Shown here piece by piece: positions 39,977-49,148 of a DNA stretch of 64,000 nt. Position 1 is the first letter of the stretch. The number at the start of each line of letters is the position of its first letter. The position numbers and the translations under genes were made by a program. Below the pieces are notes generated by a model, which made no database searches, was not told where the DNA came from, and saw only the letters and a program-made list of their open reading frames with translations. This DNA is from Myxococcales bacterium (GTDB lineage Bacteria > Myxococcota > UBA727 > VGSZ01): the NCBI GenBank assembly GCA_023248635.1, contig JAHFED010000001.1, positions 1 through 64,000 on the forward strand, read 5' to 3'.

Positions 39977-41482
39977 TCAGTCGGCGTCGGCGAGCTGAGC
40001 GCGCAGCAGGGCTGCTGTCCCCGGATCCGGGGCGGCAGCCACGGCCTTCTCCCAGGTCGCACGCGCCCGACGGGCAAAGCCCAGCTGACCAAAGAGCGTG
40101 GCCAATGAAACATGGGCCAGAAAGAGTGAACCATCATACACTGAAGCAAATTCATAGGCACGGAGGGCCGCGACGTAGTCACCGTTGGCGAGGGCGAGGT
40201 TGCCGCGCTCGAGCCAGGCCCGCGCCGAGAAGGGATCCCCCGCCAGCCAAGAATCGATGACGGCCGCTGCCGCTGTCACATCACCGAGGGTGAGGTGGTG
40301 ATCGACCAGTGCCCTCGCTCGATCGCTGGAGAGCACCTGACCCGGCGTCGTCGTCGGCTTCGGCTTCTCCTTTTTGAGCAGGTCGGCGGCGACGTTGCGC
40401 AGGTGGTGGATCTCGAAAGGCTTCTCTAAGAATGCGTCGGCGCCGTGCACTTCCAGAATGTTCTTGGTGTTGTCGAAACCGCGAAAGACGGCCGACACCA
40501 TGAGCACCGGCACGGTGGACCACTGGGGGCTGGCCTTGATGGCAGCACAAATCTCGAAGCCGTGCACATGCGGCAACATCGCATCCAACACCACGAGGTC
40601 GGGACGGCGCCGGCGCAGAGCCTCGACGGCGAGCTTCCCGTCGGGGGCCTCTTCCACATCGCAGCGATCGTGGCGCAGCACCCGGCTGATCAGCCCGCGG
40701 ATGGCGTCGTCGTCTTCGACCACCAAACACCAGGGTCGTTCCGTCGACGTCGACGCCGCAGTCGGAGCGACGGGGACCGGCCCGCTGGGTGCGCGCACCT
40801 GTTTGAGGCGCACTGCGCCGATGGGTTGGACGCCCTCTGAGGCCTCACTCGGACGCGAGAAGCCGCCGGGGGTCAGCCGAGCGACGACGGCAGGCCCCCC
40901 CGGTTTGAGCTGGGCTGGCAAGGACGGGTCGAGGAGATCGCCGAGGGCCTTGGCCACGCGGTCGGCGTGCGAGCGATCGGGGGGACGGGCCAAGGTCAAG
41001 GTCGGCTCGGCCTCGGTGCTCTTGGGGCCCGGCAACACGGTGCGCCCCGCGGCGACGGCGGCCAACGCGCGCTCGAGAGTGGCCGTGAGCACGGGCTCCA
41101 GGGCGACGACGACGACGACGCGACGGCCGGTGGCGACCTCGAGGGGCCGCACCAGCGCGGGCTCGGCGGTGGTCGCGGCGAGGGTCAGGCTCGAGCCGTC
41201 CTGCAGCACCGGCAGCACCGTGTGGTGCCGCAAGAGCGCGGCCGGAACCAGGGCCACCGCGGCCAGATCCAAGGTCGACGTCGACAAGACCGCCGTCGGT
41301 GCGTGCAAGCGTCCGGAGAGCACGGCGGCGACGGCGGCTTCGTGCTCGACGACGAGCTTCACGATCTCGGCGCGCACCCGATCCGCGCCGCGAAAGGGCT
41401 CCTCGCCGAGGACGGCAGCCATGCGGGGCTGCGACATGCAACCTGCTTCGACGAGAAGACCGCCGAGGGTCGAGCTGTCCAT
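39977..41482 (-). CDS. MshEN-like / response-regulator receiver / TPR protein
   Basis: 501 residues. N-terminal 160 residues resemble the MshEN (type II/IV ATPase N-terminal) domain, with the c-di-GMP motif-like TLGGLLVEAGCMSQPRMAAVL. A linker is followed by a receiver domain at about 250-370 (CLVVEDDDAIRG, LVVLDAMLPHVHG, VLMVSAVF, EKPF) and TPR-like helical repeats to the end (SARAWLERGNLALANGDYVAALRAYE). Together it could integrate c-di-GMP and phospho-relay signals and assemble a partner. ATG 41482 fits the domain start. No ATPase follows, so it is not a pilus motor. Confidence 0.8.
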   Translation of the reverse strand: MDSSTLGGLLVEAGCMSQPRMAAVLGEEPFRGADRVRAEIVKLVVEHEAAVAAVLSGRLHAPTAVLSTSTLDLAAVALVPAALLRHHTVLPVLQDGSSLTLAATTAEPALVRPLEVATGRRVVVVVALEPVLTATLERALAAVAAGRTVLPGPKSTEAEPTLTLARPPDRSHADRVAKALGDLLDPSLPAQLKPGGPAVVARLTPGGFSRPSEASEGVQPIGAVRLKQVRAPSGPVPVAPTAASTSTERPWCLVVEDDDAIRGLISRVLRHDRCDVEEAPDGKLAVEALRRRRPDLVVLDAMLPHVHGFEICAAIKASPQWSTVPVLMVSAVFRGFDNTKNILEVHGADAFLEKPFEIHHLRNVAADLLKKEKPKPTTTPGQVLSSDRARALVDHHLTLGDVTAAAAVIDSWLAGDPFSARAWLERGNLALANGDYVAALRAYEFASVYDGSLFLAHVSLATLFGQLGFARRARATWEKAVAAAPDPGTAALLRAQLADAD

Positions 41483-41582
41483 GGGCGCAGGCTTGATGGC
41501 TGAACACGCGGCGGTCAATGGACCTCGACGACGGCGTCTCCGATGATCACGATGCTGAGCCGACCAAGGGGCGTATCCACGA

Positions 41583-41843
41583 TCAGTCGGCGGCGTCGAC
41601 GATGCCGATGATGGCGGCGTCGACCGGCACAAAGCTGGGCGCAAAGGCCAGGGCTGCTTCTCGCGAGCCCACACAGGTGACGAAGTCGCCGACACCGGCC
41701 TGGGTGGCGTCGGCGGCGACGTGCGGCTCGCCATTGGGGCGCCGAGCTTTGTCGCACGGCTGCACCACGAGGAGCTTCATGCCCTTCATGTTCTCCGCCT
41801 TGGTCGTGCAGACCACCGTACCAATGACGCGCGCGAGATACAT
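41583..41843 (-). CDS. EutN/CcmL-family bacterial microcompartment vertex protein
   Basis: 86 residues, the full length of a BMC-P pentamer subunit. The family signature is clear: MYLARVIGTVVCTTKAENMKG, LLVVQPCD, DATQAGVGDFVTCVG and PVDAAIIGIVDAAD. These form the pentameric caps that close icosahedral shells. No BMC-H or BMC-T hexamer gene is in the window, so it is an orphan here. It lies between lspA and the MshEN-receiver protein, same strand. ATG 41843 is the natural start. Confidence 0.93.
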   Translation of the reverse strand: MYLARVIGTVVCTTKAENMKGMKLLVVQPCDKARRPNGEPHVAADATQAGVGDFVTCVGSREAALAFAPSFVPVDAAIIGIVDAAD

Positions 41844-41857
41844 GTTTCGCTCTCTGA

Positions 41858-42556
41858 TCAGGCGGGCTGGTCTGTGACGGGAGGCTGGGCAGTCGCCGAC
41901 TGCGGTCGCAGGGGTTTCATCGTGCGAAACACCACCAACAGGGCGCCGACGACGATGCAGGAATCGGCAATGTTGAAGGTGGGCCAGTGGTTGGTGTTCG
42001 CGTTGCGCACCAGCCAGGCCACCGCTGACGCGGGCGCGGACAGGTAGACATCGAGGAAGTCGATGACGAAAGCCAGCCGCAGCCGGTCGATCAGGTTGCC
42101 GATGGCGCCGGCGATGATCAGAGGGAAGGCGGTAAAAATTGCCCAGTCTTTCTCTTTCAATCGCAGATACCAAAAGGCGATACCGATGCTGGCTATCATC
42201 GAAACCAGCAGCAAGAATGGCCGGCGGAACCAGACAGGCAACGATCCAGTCATCGAAAACGCTGCCGCCGGATTCTCTGCGTACTTGAAACCGAAGACGC
42301 CGTCGACGACGGGCACATCTTTCAGGACCACGCGGTAGCCGTGCTCGGTGACGCGCGGGCTGCCCCGGCACTCGGGCTGGTGCTTGCGGGCCCCCGGGAG
42401 ATCGCAGGCCAGCTCGGCGGTGGTCGCGGGGCGGGTGAGGACCTGAAACGCCCACGCTTTCGATGCCTGGTCCAGGCCGACGCCGACGACGACGACGACG
42501 ATGAGCCAGGCGATCCTGTTCTTCCAGATGAAGGCCGTCATGCCGCCGCTGGTCAT
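41858..42556 (-). CDS. lspA: Signal peptidase II (prolipoprotein signal peptidase)
   Basis: Cleaves signal peptides before the lipidated Cys. 232 residues with four membrane helices. Catalytic Asp in AIGNLIDRLRL / VIDFLD and in TFNIADSCIVVG. Longer than E. coli LspA (164): there is an insert of about 45 residues after the first helix with two Cys (ELACDLPGARKHQPECRGS) and a C-terminal tail. ATG 42556 follows GAAGGA at good spacing. Suits a genome rich in lipoproteins. Confidence 0.94.
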   Translation of the reverse strand: MTSGGMTAFIWKNRIAWLIVVVVVGVGLDQASKAWAFQVLTRPATTAELACDLPGARKHQPECRGSPRVTEHGYRVVLKDVPVVDGVFGFKYAENPAAAFSMTGSLPVWFRRPFLLLVSMIASIGIAFWYLRLKEKDWAIFTAFPLIIAGAIGNLIDRLRLAFVIDFLDVYLSAPASAVAWLVRNANTNHWPTFNIADSCIVVGALLVVFRTMKPLRPQSATAQPPVTDQPA

Positions 42557-42704
42557 CCCGCCGTCCTTCTCGAGCGCCGTCGCTGCCGCCGTCTGACCGA
42601 CGCGCGCGGCCGCTGCAACACCCGCGACCTGAACGGTCATCCTGGGGCACGCGCTTGATCGCGAGCAGCCAAGGCGGATCCCCGGCTGCGAGCAAGGGCA
42701 ACAC

Positions 42705-42762
42705 ATCCCGTTTCCGGATGATGCCGCCGACGTAGTCGGCAAAATCAGCCCGAAAACGGGAT
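42705..42762. promoter_or_regulatory. Inverted repeat in the leader of the Hsp70-like gene
   Basis: Arms ATCCCGTTTCCGG and CCGAAAACGGGAT (one mismatch) enclose an inner palindrome GCCGACGTAGTCGGC. It ends 11 bases before the start codon and masks the region where a ribosome site would be. Either an operator or a structured leader; it is not CIRCE. Confidence 0.55.
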
Positions 42763-42773
42763 AACAGCCGATC

Positions 42774-45509
42774 ATGGCGGTCGCACTCGGCATCGATCTC
42801 GGCACCACCAACACCGTCGTCGCCTCCATCGATCTCGAGGGCTCCGATGGCGTCGTCGTCGACGTCGATCTGCCCCAGCTCATCGCGCCCGGTGAGGTCG
42901 CCGCCCTGCCCCAGCTCGCCTCGACGCTCTATCTGCCTCTGCCCGGCGAGCTCGGCGATCTCGACCGCCGACTGCCTTGGTCGGCGGCTGGTGAAGCTCC
43001 CCCTTTCCCAGCAGGCGCCTATGCCAAGGCCCAAGGGGCCAAGGTGCCCGGACGCGTCATCGTCTCCGCCAAGTCCTGGCTCTCGACCTCCGGGGCCGAT
43101 CGGCGTGGCAAGATCCTGCCCTGGGCCGTCGTCGACGACGCCTTGCCGCGGCTCTCCCCCGTCGAAGTCCAAACCCGCCTGCTCGAGCACGTGCGCCACG
43201 CCGTCTCTCCGGAAGACGCCGACGTCACCATCACCATCCCCGCCTCCTTCGACGAGGTCGCTCGCGCCTTGACCCTCGAGGCCGCCGCCGCCGCCGGCTT
43301 CGTCGACGCCAGGCTGATCGAAGAACCGCAGGCCGCCTTCTACGCCCTGCTGCACAAGCAGAGCCGACGTCTGCGCGAGCTGCTCGAAGGGGTGCGTTTG
43401 GTCCTCGTCGTCGATGTCGGCGGCGGCACCAGCGACTTCACCCTGCTCACCGTCGACGCCGGCGACGCCAAAGGTCCGCCCCGCATCGAGCGCATCGCCG
43501 TGGGTGATCACCTGATGCTCGGCGGCGACAACATGGATGTGACGCTGGCCCGACACGTCGAGCAGAAGCTAACCGGCGCGGTCGGCGCACTCGACGCCGT
43601 CTCTTTCGCCCAGCTGGTGCTCTCGGCCCGCCTCGCCAAAGAGACCCTGCTCAAAGACGGCGCCCCCGACGAATTCGGTGTGACGCTGCTCGCGCGCGGC
43701 AGCAAGCTTCTCGGCGGTGCCCGTACCTCAGTCGAGAAGCGCTCGACGGTGCGCGAGCTCTTGCTCGATGGCTTTTTTCCCAAGACCAGCAGCGATGACG
43801 TCGTCGAAGCACGCCGGGGCGGACTGTCCGAGCTGGGCCTGCCCTACGCGCGCGAGCCGGCACTTCCCCGCCACATCGCGACCTTCTTGCAACGCCACCG
43901 CGCCGCCGCCGCCGACGCTGGGGCGCGCATTCACGGTTCTTTGCCCATCCCCGACGTCGTCTTGCTCAACGGTGGCGTGTTCCGCGCCCCCGCCATCCGC
44001 CAACGCTTCGCGGAGGTGCTGCGCTCGTGGGCCGGCCATGAGGTGCGCCTCTTCGACGTCGACGGCAGCGACCTCGATCGGGCCGTCGCTCGGGGAGCGG
44101 CCTATGCCGGGCTGGTGCGGCGCGGCCGCGGCGTGCGCATCGGCGGCGGATCGGCGCGCGCCTACTTCGTCGGTGTCGACGACAGCTCGAGCTCACCCCA
44201 AGCGCTGTGCGTGGCGCCGCGCGGACTGCACGAAGGAGAGCGCCGCGAGGTGGCCCGCACCTTCAAAGTCGTCGTCGGCCAGCCCGTCACCTTTCCCCTC
44301 TTCTCGTCGACCTTCGAAAACGCCCAGGCCGGCGACGTCGTCGACGCTCGCGATCTCGAAGCCCTGCCCTCGATTTCGACGGTGTTGCAGCCCGCGCGCG
44401 AAGTGCCGGTGCGCCTCGAGGCCACCCTCACCGAAGTCGGCACCCTCGAGCTGGCGTTGCGCATGACCGACGAAGCCCTGCAGCGCTTTCAGCTGAGCTT
44501 CAGCACCCGCCTCGACGGCGTCGTCGACGGACGGGGGAAGGCCGGCGAAGTGCCCTCCGCCGGACCGGTGCACAAGAGCGCAGACGTTGGCAAAGACCTG
44601 ATCCTCGGCTACTTCGGACCTCCCAAAGCCGGCGGCAAGGACATCGATCCCAAGAAGGTCAAAGACCTGCGCCGCGATCTCGAGAAGATCTTTGGGCTGC
44701 GCGAACAATGGTCGCTGGGACTCAACCGCGAGCTGGCCGGCGTGTTGCTCAGCGGTGCCTCCCGTCGCCGACGAAGCGCAGAGCACGAGCGCGCCTTCGT
44801 GCAATTGCTCGGCTTTTGCTTGCGCCCCGGCACCGGCGCCTCCTTCGACGACTGGCGCATCGAACAGGTGTGGCCCCTGTGGAAAGAGGGCCTGCAGTAC
44901 GTCGCCGAAAAACCGACCTGGGCCTCGTGGTTCGTGTTGTGGCGCCGCATCGCCGCCGGCCTCGACGTCGCCCGCCAAGACGAGCTGTGGGCCTGGCTCA
45001 AGCCTTGGCTCTTGCACCAAGGCACGGGCAAAAAGGGCTGCGGTCCCCAACCGCACGGGCAAGACGAAATGATTCGCTTGGCCTGCTCCCTCGAGCGTTT
45101 GCCCAGCGTCGAGAAAAGCGAGCTCGGCGAGTACGTGCAAAAGAAGCTCGGCCGCGGCGGGATCACCAGCTTCTGGCCCCTGGGACGTCTGGCAGCCCGC
45201 GTGCCCCTGGCCGGCTCCACCCACGACGTCGTCGACAAAGAGATCGCCGCACGCTTCTGCGAGCGCATCCTCGAGCACGAGCTGAAGACCGCCGACGGCG
45301 CCGCTTTCGCATTGGCCCAGATCGCTCGACGCACCGGCGACCGCACCCGCGACGTCGACGCCGCGCTGCGCGACAAGATCGTGGCCCGCCTGGAAAAAGC
45401 GGGCGTGAACCCAAGGTGGATCCAGATGGTGCGCGACGTCGTCGTCTTGTCCGCCGACGACGAAGCCGCCGCCTTCGGCGAAGCCCTGCCCGTGGGCCTG
45501 CGGCTGTGA
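42774..45509 (+). CDS. Hsp70-family chaperone with a large C-terminal extension
   Basis: 911 residues. N-terminal actin-fold ATPase to about 480: GIDLGTTNTVVAS, PASFDEVARALTLEAAAAAGF, VVDVGGGTSDFTLL, LGGDNMDVTL and VVLLNGGVFRAPAI. The C-terminal 380 residues are not a DnaK substrate-binding domain but a helical extension (YFGPPKAGGKDIDPKKVKDLRRDLEKIFG, GWRL-like and QYVAEKPTWASWF regions) of the DUF3731 type found in proteobacterial Hsp70 proteins. Client and co-chaperone unknown. Its stop overlaps the crotonase start (GTGA). Confidence 0.9.
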   Translation: MAVALGIDLGTTNTVVASIDLEGSDGVVVDVDLPQLIAPGEVAALPQLASTLYLPLPGELGDLDRRLPWSAAGEAPPFPAGAYAKAQGAKVPGRVIVSAKSWLSTSGADRRGKILPWAVVDDALPRLSPVEVQTRLLEHVRHAVSPEDADVTITIPASFDEVARALTLEAAAAAGFVDARLIEEPQAAFYALLHKQSRRLRELLEGVRLVLVVDVGGGTSDFTLLTVDAGDAKGPPRIERIAVGDHLMLGGDNMDVTLARHVEQKLTGAVGALDAVSFAQLVLSARLAKETLLKDGAPDEFGVTLLARGSKLLGGARTSVEKRSTVRELLLDGFFPKTSSDDVVEARRGGLSELGLPYAREPALPRHIATFLQRHRAAAADAGARIHGSLPIPDVVLLNGGVFRAPAIRQRFAEVLRSWAGHEVRLFDVDGSDLDRAVARGAAYAGLVRRGRGVRIGGGSARAYFVGVDDSSSSPQALCVAPRGLHEGERREVARTFKVVVGQPVTFPLFSSTFENAQAGDVVDARDLEALPSISTVLQPAREVPVRLEATLTEVGTLELALRMTDEALQRFQLSFSTRLDGVVDGRGKAGEVPSAGPVHKSADVGKDLILGYFGPPKAGGKDIDPKKVKDLRRDLEKIFGLREQWSLGLNRELAGVLLSGASRRRRSAEHERAFVQLLGFCLRPGTGASFDDWRIEQVWPLWKEGLQYVAEKPTWASWFVLWRRIAAGLDVARQDELWAWLKPWLLHQGTGKKGCGPQPHGQDEMIRLACSLERLPSVEKSELGEYVQKKLGRGGITSFWPLGRLAARVPLAGSTHDVVDKEIAARFCERILEHELKTADGAAFALAQIARRTGDRTRDVDAALRDKIVARLEKAGVNPRWIQMVRDVVVLSADDEAAAFGEALPVGLRL

Positions 45510-46255
45510 GCGTGCTCGTCGAGAAACACGGTCCGGTCACGCTGGTGACCCTGCACCGCCCCGCGGTGAAAAACGCCGTCGACGCCCCTACCGCGCTGGC
45601 CCTGGCCGACGCCTTCCGTGCCTTCGACGACGACGAGAGCGCGGCCGTCGCGGTGTTGGCAGGGGCGGGCGGGAGCTTCTGCGCGGGGGCCGATCTCAAA
45701 GCCGCCCACGCAGAGCCCGAGCGCATGAACCGCATCGACGACGACGGCGACGGCCCCATGGGTCCATCGCGCATGTTGCTGAGCAAGCCCGTCATCGCCG
45801 CCATCGCCGGACACGCCGTCGCCGGCGGCCTCGAGCTCGCGCTGTGGTGCGATCTGCGCGTCGTCGAAGCCGATGCCGTGCTCGGGGTCTTTTGTCGGCG
45901 TTGGGGCGTTCCCCTGATCGACGGCGGTTCGATTCGCTTGCCCCGCTTGATCGGCCTGTCGCGCGCGTTGGATCTGATCCTCACGGGCCGCGCGGTGGGC
46001 GCCGACGAAGCCTTGCAGATGGGCCTCGTCAACCGGATCGTGCCCAGCGGAGCAGCGGTGACGACGTCGTTGGCCTTGGCGGCCGAGCTTGCCGCCCTGC
46101 CCCAGCTGTGTTTGCGCGGCGACCGCCGCTCGGCCTACGAGCAGCACGATCTCTCCCTCGACGACGCCCTGCACAACGAGCTCCGACATGGACGCGCGAG
46201 CCTGGCCGCCGCCGCCGACGGCATCGCGCGCTTCCAGTTGCGTCAGCGGCGCTGA
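45506..46255 (+). CDS. Enoyl-CoA hydratase/isomerase (crotonase) family protein
   Basis: 249 residues. HRPAVKNAVDAPT, the oxyanion-hole FCAGADLKAA, and GHAVAGGLELALWCDLRV with the second oxyanion Gly are the crotonase core. The usual catalytic Glu positions are not clearly conserved (VLGVFCRRWGVPLIDGG), so hydratase activity is unproven and it may act as an isomerase or dehalogenase-like member. Coupled to the Hsp70 gene by GTGA. GTG 45506 start. Confidence 0.92.
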   Translation: MSVLVEKHGPVTLVTLHRPAVKNAVDAPTALALADAFRAFDDDESAAVAVLAGAGGSFCAGADLKAAHAEPERMNRIDDDGDGPMGPSRMLLSKPVIAAIAGHAVAGGLELALWCDLRVVEADAVLGVFCRRWGVPLIDGGSIRLPRLIGLSRALDLILTGRAVGADEALQMGLVNRIVPSGAAVTTSLALAAELAALPQLCLRGDRRSAYEQHDLSLDDALHNELRHGRASLAAAADGIARFQLRQRR

Positions 46256-46458
46256 GCACCGCGCCCGATGTGAGCTGCGGGCCGACGCCAGATTGGGTGC
46301 CCTGAGGCGCCTCCAATTGGCTCCGTCATCCCACACGTATCAGCCCGTCCTCGACGTGATCTGGGGACAAAAACTTGCGAACGAGCTCGAATGGGTCGAC
46401 CTTGACAGCGGCACCTTCAGCGCTTCGCTGGAGTTGTCTGATCGAGCCCGGAGAGAGC

Positions 46459-48990
46459 ATGCGCCTCCTTCCCAATGCCCCCCGTCTCTTGCTGTGGACC
46501 GCCCTCGCGGTCGGTGCAGCCCTGCCCGCCCTCGCAGACGGGCGGGTCGACGCCATCGAGCTGGGCGATCCCTCCGGGCGAGGCGAGACTGCCGACATCA
46601 GCATCCGATCGGCAGCCTTCGCCGGCGCTCGACCCGAATTCTCGCTCTTTCGGCTGCAAAACCCCGCCCGCGTCGTCGTCGACATCCCCGGCGTCGACGT
46701 CTCGGGCCTCGCAACGCCGCGCCCCAGCGGGCTGGTGCAAGCGGTGAGCACCACCCAGTTCCGCGGTCGCAACGGTCCGGTGGGGCGCGTGGTGATCGTC
46801 CTGACCAAAGACGCCGACGTCGACGCCGACGTCAAAGGCGGCGCCATCGTCATCAGCGCCCGTCAGGGACCAAGCCCCCCCGCGCGCGCTGCCGTCGCCG
46901 ACAAGAGCGACACACCAGTGATCAGCCTCGAGGGCGAGCCCGACGCACCCGTCGTCGGACGTCACCTGCAAGACGTCACCGCCAAAGAGCAGGACAGCGG
47001 CGCCGTCGTCGTGCTCAAGACCGATGGACAAGTCAGCCGCTACGAGGTCGATGAGGTCGTCGATCCGCCCCGGCTCATCGTGGATCTCTTCGGCGTGAGC
47101 ACTGATGGCAACAGCGAAAAGACCTTCTCCGGCACTGCTCTGAAGGGCGCCCGCATCGGCAAGCATGCAGACAAGACGCGCATCGTCCTCGACGCGCGCG
47201 GCGGATCGCTGCCGCGCTACGACGTCGCCAGCACTGGTGAGGGCATCGCGATCTTGTTCTCCGGCAAAGCCGCGAGCGCCAGCGACGCCGTCGACGTCAA
47301 GGGCGTCACCTTCGACAAGAAGAACGGTTTCTGGCGCTTGCGCCTCGACACCGCCGCCGCCGTCACGGTGCGCACGGTCAAGAACACTCCCGATGAAAAG
47401 GTCCTCGCCCTCGACGGCGCCCGGGCGTCGGCTGCGCTGCTGGGCAGCCGCGGACTCAGCGGCGGACCCGTGCGCGACATCCTCATCGAGAAAGATCCCC
47501 ACCGCGACTCTTCACTGCGCATCACGCTGAAGCTCAACGCCGACGTCGAGCACAGCGCCTGGCAGCGCGACGGCGCCGTCTATTGGGACCTTCGCCCCAT
47601 CGGCGCATCGGCTCCCGTCGTCGCGTCAGCCGATCGCGTGCAGCCCAGCGCCGCCCCCTTCTCCTCCGGCCCAGTGACGCTGACTCAGCAATCAGCGACG
47701 GCGGCCTCGTTCAAGGGCAAGAAGGTCGTCATCGACATCCAAGACGCCGACATTGTCAACGTCATCCGCCTCATCGGTGACGTCAGCGGCAAAAACGTCG
47801 TCGTCGGCGAAGACGTCAAGGGCAAGGTCACCGTCAAGCTCAAGAATGTCCCCTGGGACCAGGCCCTCGAGGTGGTGCTGAAGACCAAGGATCTCGGGCA
47901 AGAGACCAAAGGCGGCATCATCCGCGTCGTCGCCCAAGCCAAGCTGGATGCCGAGCGCGAAACCCGCCTCAAGCTGCAAGACGACCGTGAAAAGAAGCTG
48001 CCGACGACCGTGCGCCTCATTCCGGTGAACTATGCGGTCGCCAGCGAGCTCACCCCGCAGGTCAAAGAGCTGCTGTCGGCGCGTGGCAAGGTCACCCAAG
48101 ACGCCCGCACCAACGTCATCATCGTCGAGGACATCCGCGACAACCTCGACCAGGCCGAGCGCCTGGTGCGCACGCTCGACACCCAGACGCCCCAAGTGTT
48201 GATCGAGGCGCGCATGGTCGAAGGCACCACCAGCTTCACCCGCGCCCTCGGCATCCAATGGGGCGGCGGCTTGTTCTTCAGCCAACGCGGCGGCAACCCC
48301 ACCGGCCTGGTGTTCCCCAACAACGTCGGCATCGTCGGTGGCGCTGATACGGGCCAGACCGAACAAGGCGTGTTCTTCCCGCCGAACTTCGCGGTCAACC
48401 TGCCCGCGTCGAACTCGAACTCCGCCGTCGGCGTGAACTTGGGTTCCATCGGCAACTTCGGCTTCGTCAACGCCAAGCTCTCGGCGGCCGAGACCTCGGG
48501 CCAGGCCAAAGTCATTTCGTCGCCGCGCATCACGACCTTGAACAACAAGCGCGCCCGCATCACCCAGGGCACCGACATCTCGGTCCCCGTCGTCACCGCG
48601 AACCAGCTCTCGGTGTCGACGGTGACCGCAGCCCTCGAGCTCGACGTCACGCCCCACGTGACCGCCGACGGCTCGATCCTGATGGCCATCAAGCTCACCA
48701 ACAACGTGCCCCTGGCGCTGGCGGCGGGCCAGACCGTGCCGCCGGTGTCCACCAAGGAAGCCGAGACCGAGATGCTCGTCAAAGACGGCGACACTGCTGT
48801 CATTGGCGGCATCTACACGCGCAACACCAGCGAGGCCTACAGCCAGACACCTTTCCTCGGCTCGATCCCGATCCTCGGCTGGCTGTTCAAGAACGTGAAC
48901 GAGTCCGACAACCGCACGGAAATGTTGGTGTTCATCACGCCCCGCATCGTGAACCGGCGCAGCGCGACGCCGGCGGCGGGTGGCCTGTGA
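46459..48990 (+). CDS. pilQ: Type IV pilus secretin PilQ
   Basis: Outer-membrane multimer through which the type IV pilus passes. 843 residues. Signal peptide LLLWTALAVGAALPALADG; AMIN domains at about 25-125 and 150-235; STN/N0-like region (VVIDIQDADIVNVIRLIGDVSG) and N1 (TTVRLIPVNYAVASELTPQVKELL); secretin core from about 590 (QVLIEARMVEGTTS, FGFVNAKLSAAE, GGIYTRNTSEA, PFLGSIPILGWLFK). ATG 46459 follows GGAGAG. The rest of the pilM-P set lies on the other strand at 55.7-58.6 kb. Confidence 0.96.
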   Translation: MRLLPNAPRLLLWTALAVGAALPALADGRVDAIELGDPSGRGETADISIRSAAFAGARPEFSLFRLQNPARVVVDIPGVDVSGLATPRPSGLVQAVSTTQFRGRNGPVGRVVIVLTKDADVDADVKGGAIVISARQGPSPPARAAVADKSDTPVISLEGEPDAPVVGRHLQDVTAKEQDSGAVVVLKTDGQVSRYEVDEVVDPPRLIVDLFGVSTDGNSEKTFSGTALKGARIGKHADKTRIVLDARGGSLPRYDVASTGEGIAILFSGKAASASDAVDVKGVTFDKKNGFWRLRLDTAAAVTVRTVKNTPDEKVLALDGARASAALLGSRGLSGGPVRDILIEKDPHRDSSLRITLKLNADVEHSAWQRDGAVYWDLRPIGASAPVVASADRVQPSAAPFSSGPVTLTQQSATAASFKGKKVVIDIQDADIVNVIRLIGDVSGKNVVVGEDVKGKVTVKLKNVPWDQALEVVLKTKDLGQETKGGIIRVVAQAKLDAERETRLKLQDDREKKLPTTVRLIPVNYAVASELTPQVKELLSARGKVTQDARTNVIIVEDIRDNLDQAERLVRTLDTQTPQVLIEARMVEGTTSFTRALGIQWGGGLFFSQRGGNPTGLVFPNNVGIVGGADTGQTEQGVFFPPNFAVNLPASNSNSAVGVNLGSIGNFGFVNAKLSAAETSGQAKVISSPRITTLNNKRARITQGTDISVPVVTANQLSVSTVTAALELDVTPHVTADGSILMAIKLTNNVPLALAAGQTVPPVSTKEAETEMLVKDGDTAVIGGIYTRNTSEAYSQTPFLGSIPILGWLFKNVNESDNRTEMLVFITPRIVNRRSATPAAGGL

Positions 48991-49148
48991 GCCCGACGCA
49001 GAACCGTTGGCGCTCCGGCCTTCGGCCCCAAAGCTGCATCCTCTGGCCTGCGCGCCGAATCCATGCCGTCGTGACGCCGTCGTCTGCGCCCGTTATGCTT
49101 GCTCCGTTTCGTGCAGAGCGTTCTGCGGAATCGCTCAGGAGGCCCTCC

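Noticed and set aside
41515-41757. 80-codon minus frame over EutN
   Set aside because: It overlaps EutN out of frame, and only its last 20 residues look protein-like; no ribosome site.
42705-42762. CIRCE heat-shock operator
   Set aside because: The arms do not resemble TTAGCACTC/GAGTGCTAA and the spacing differs.
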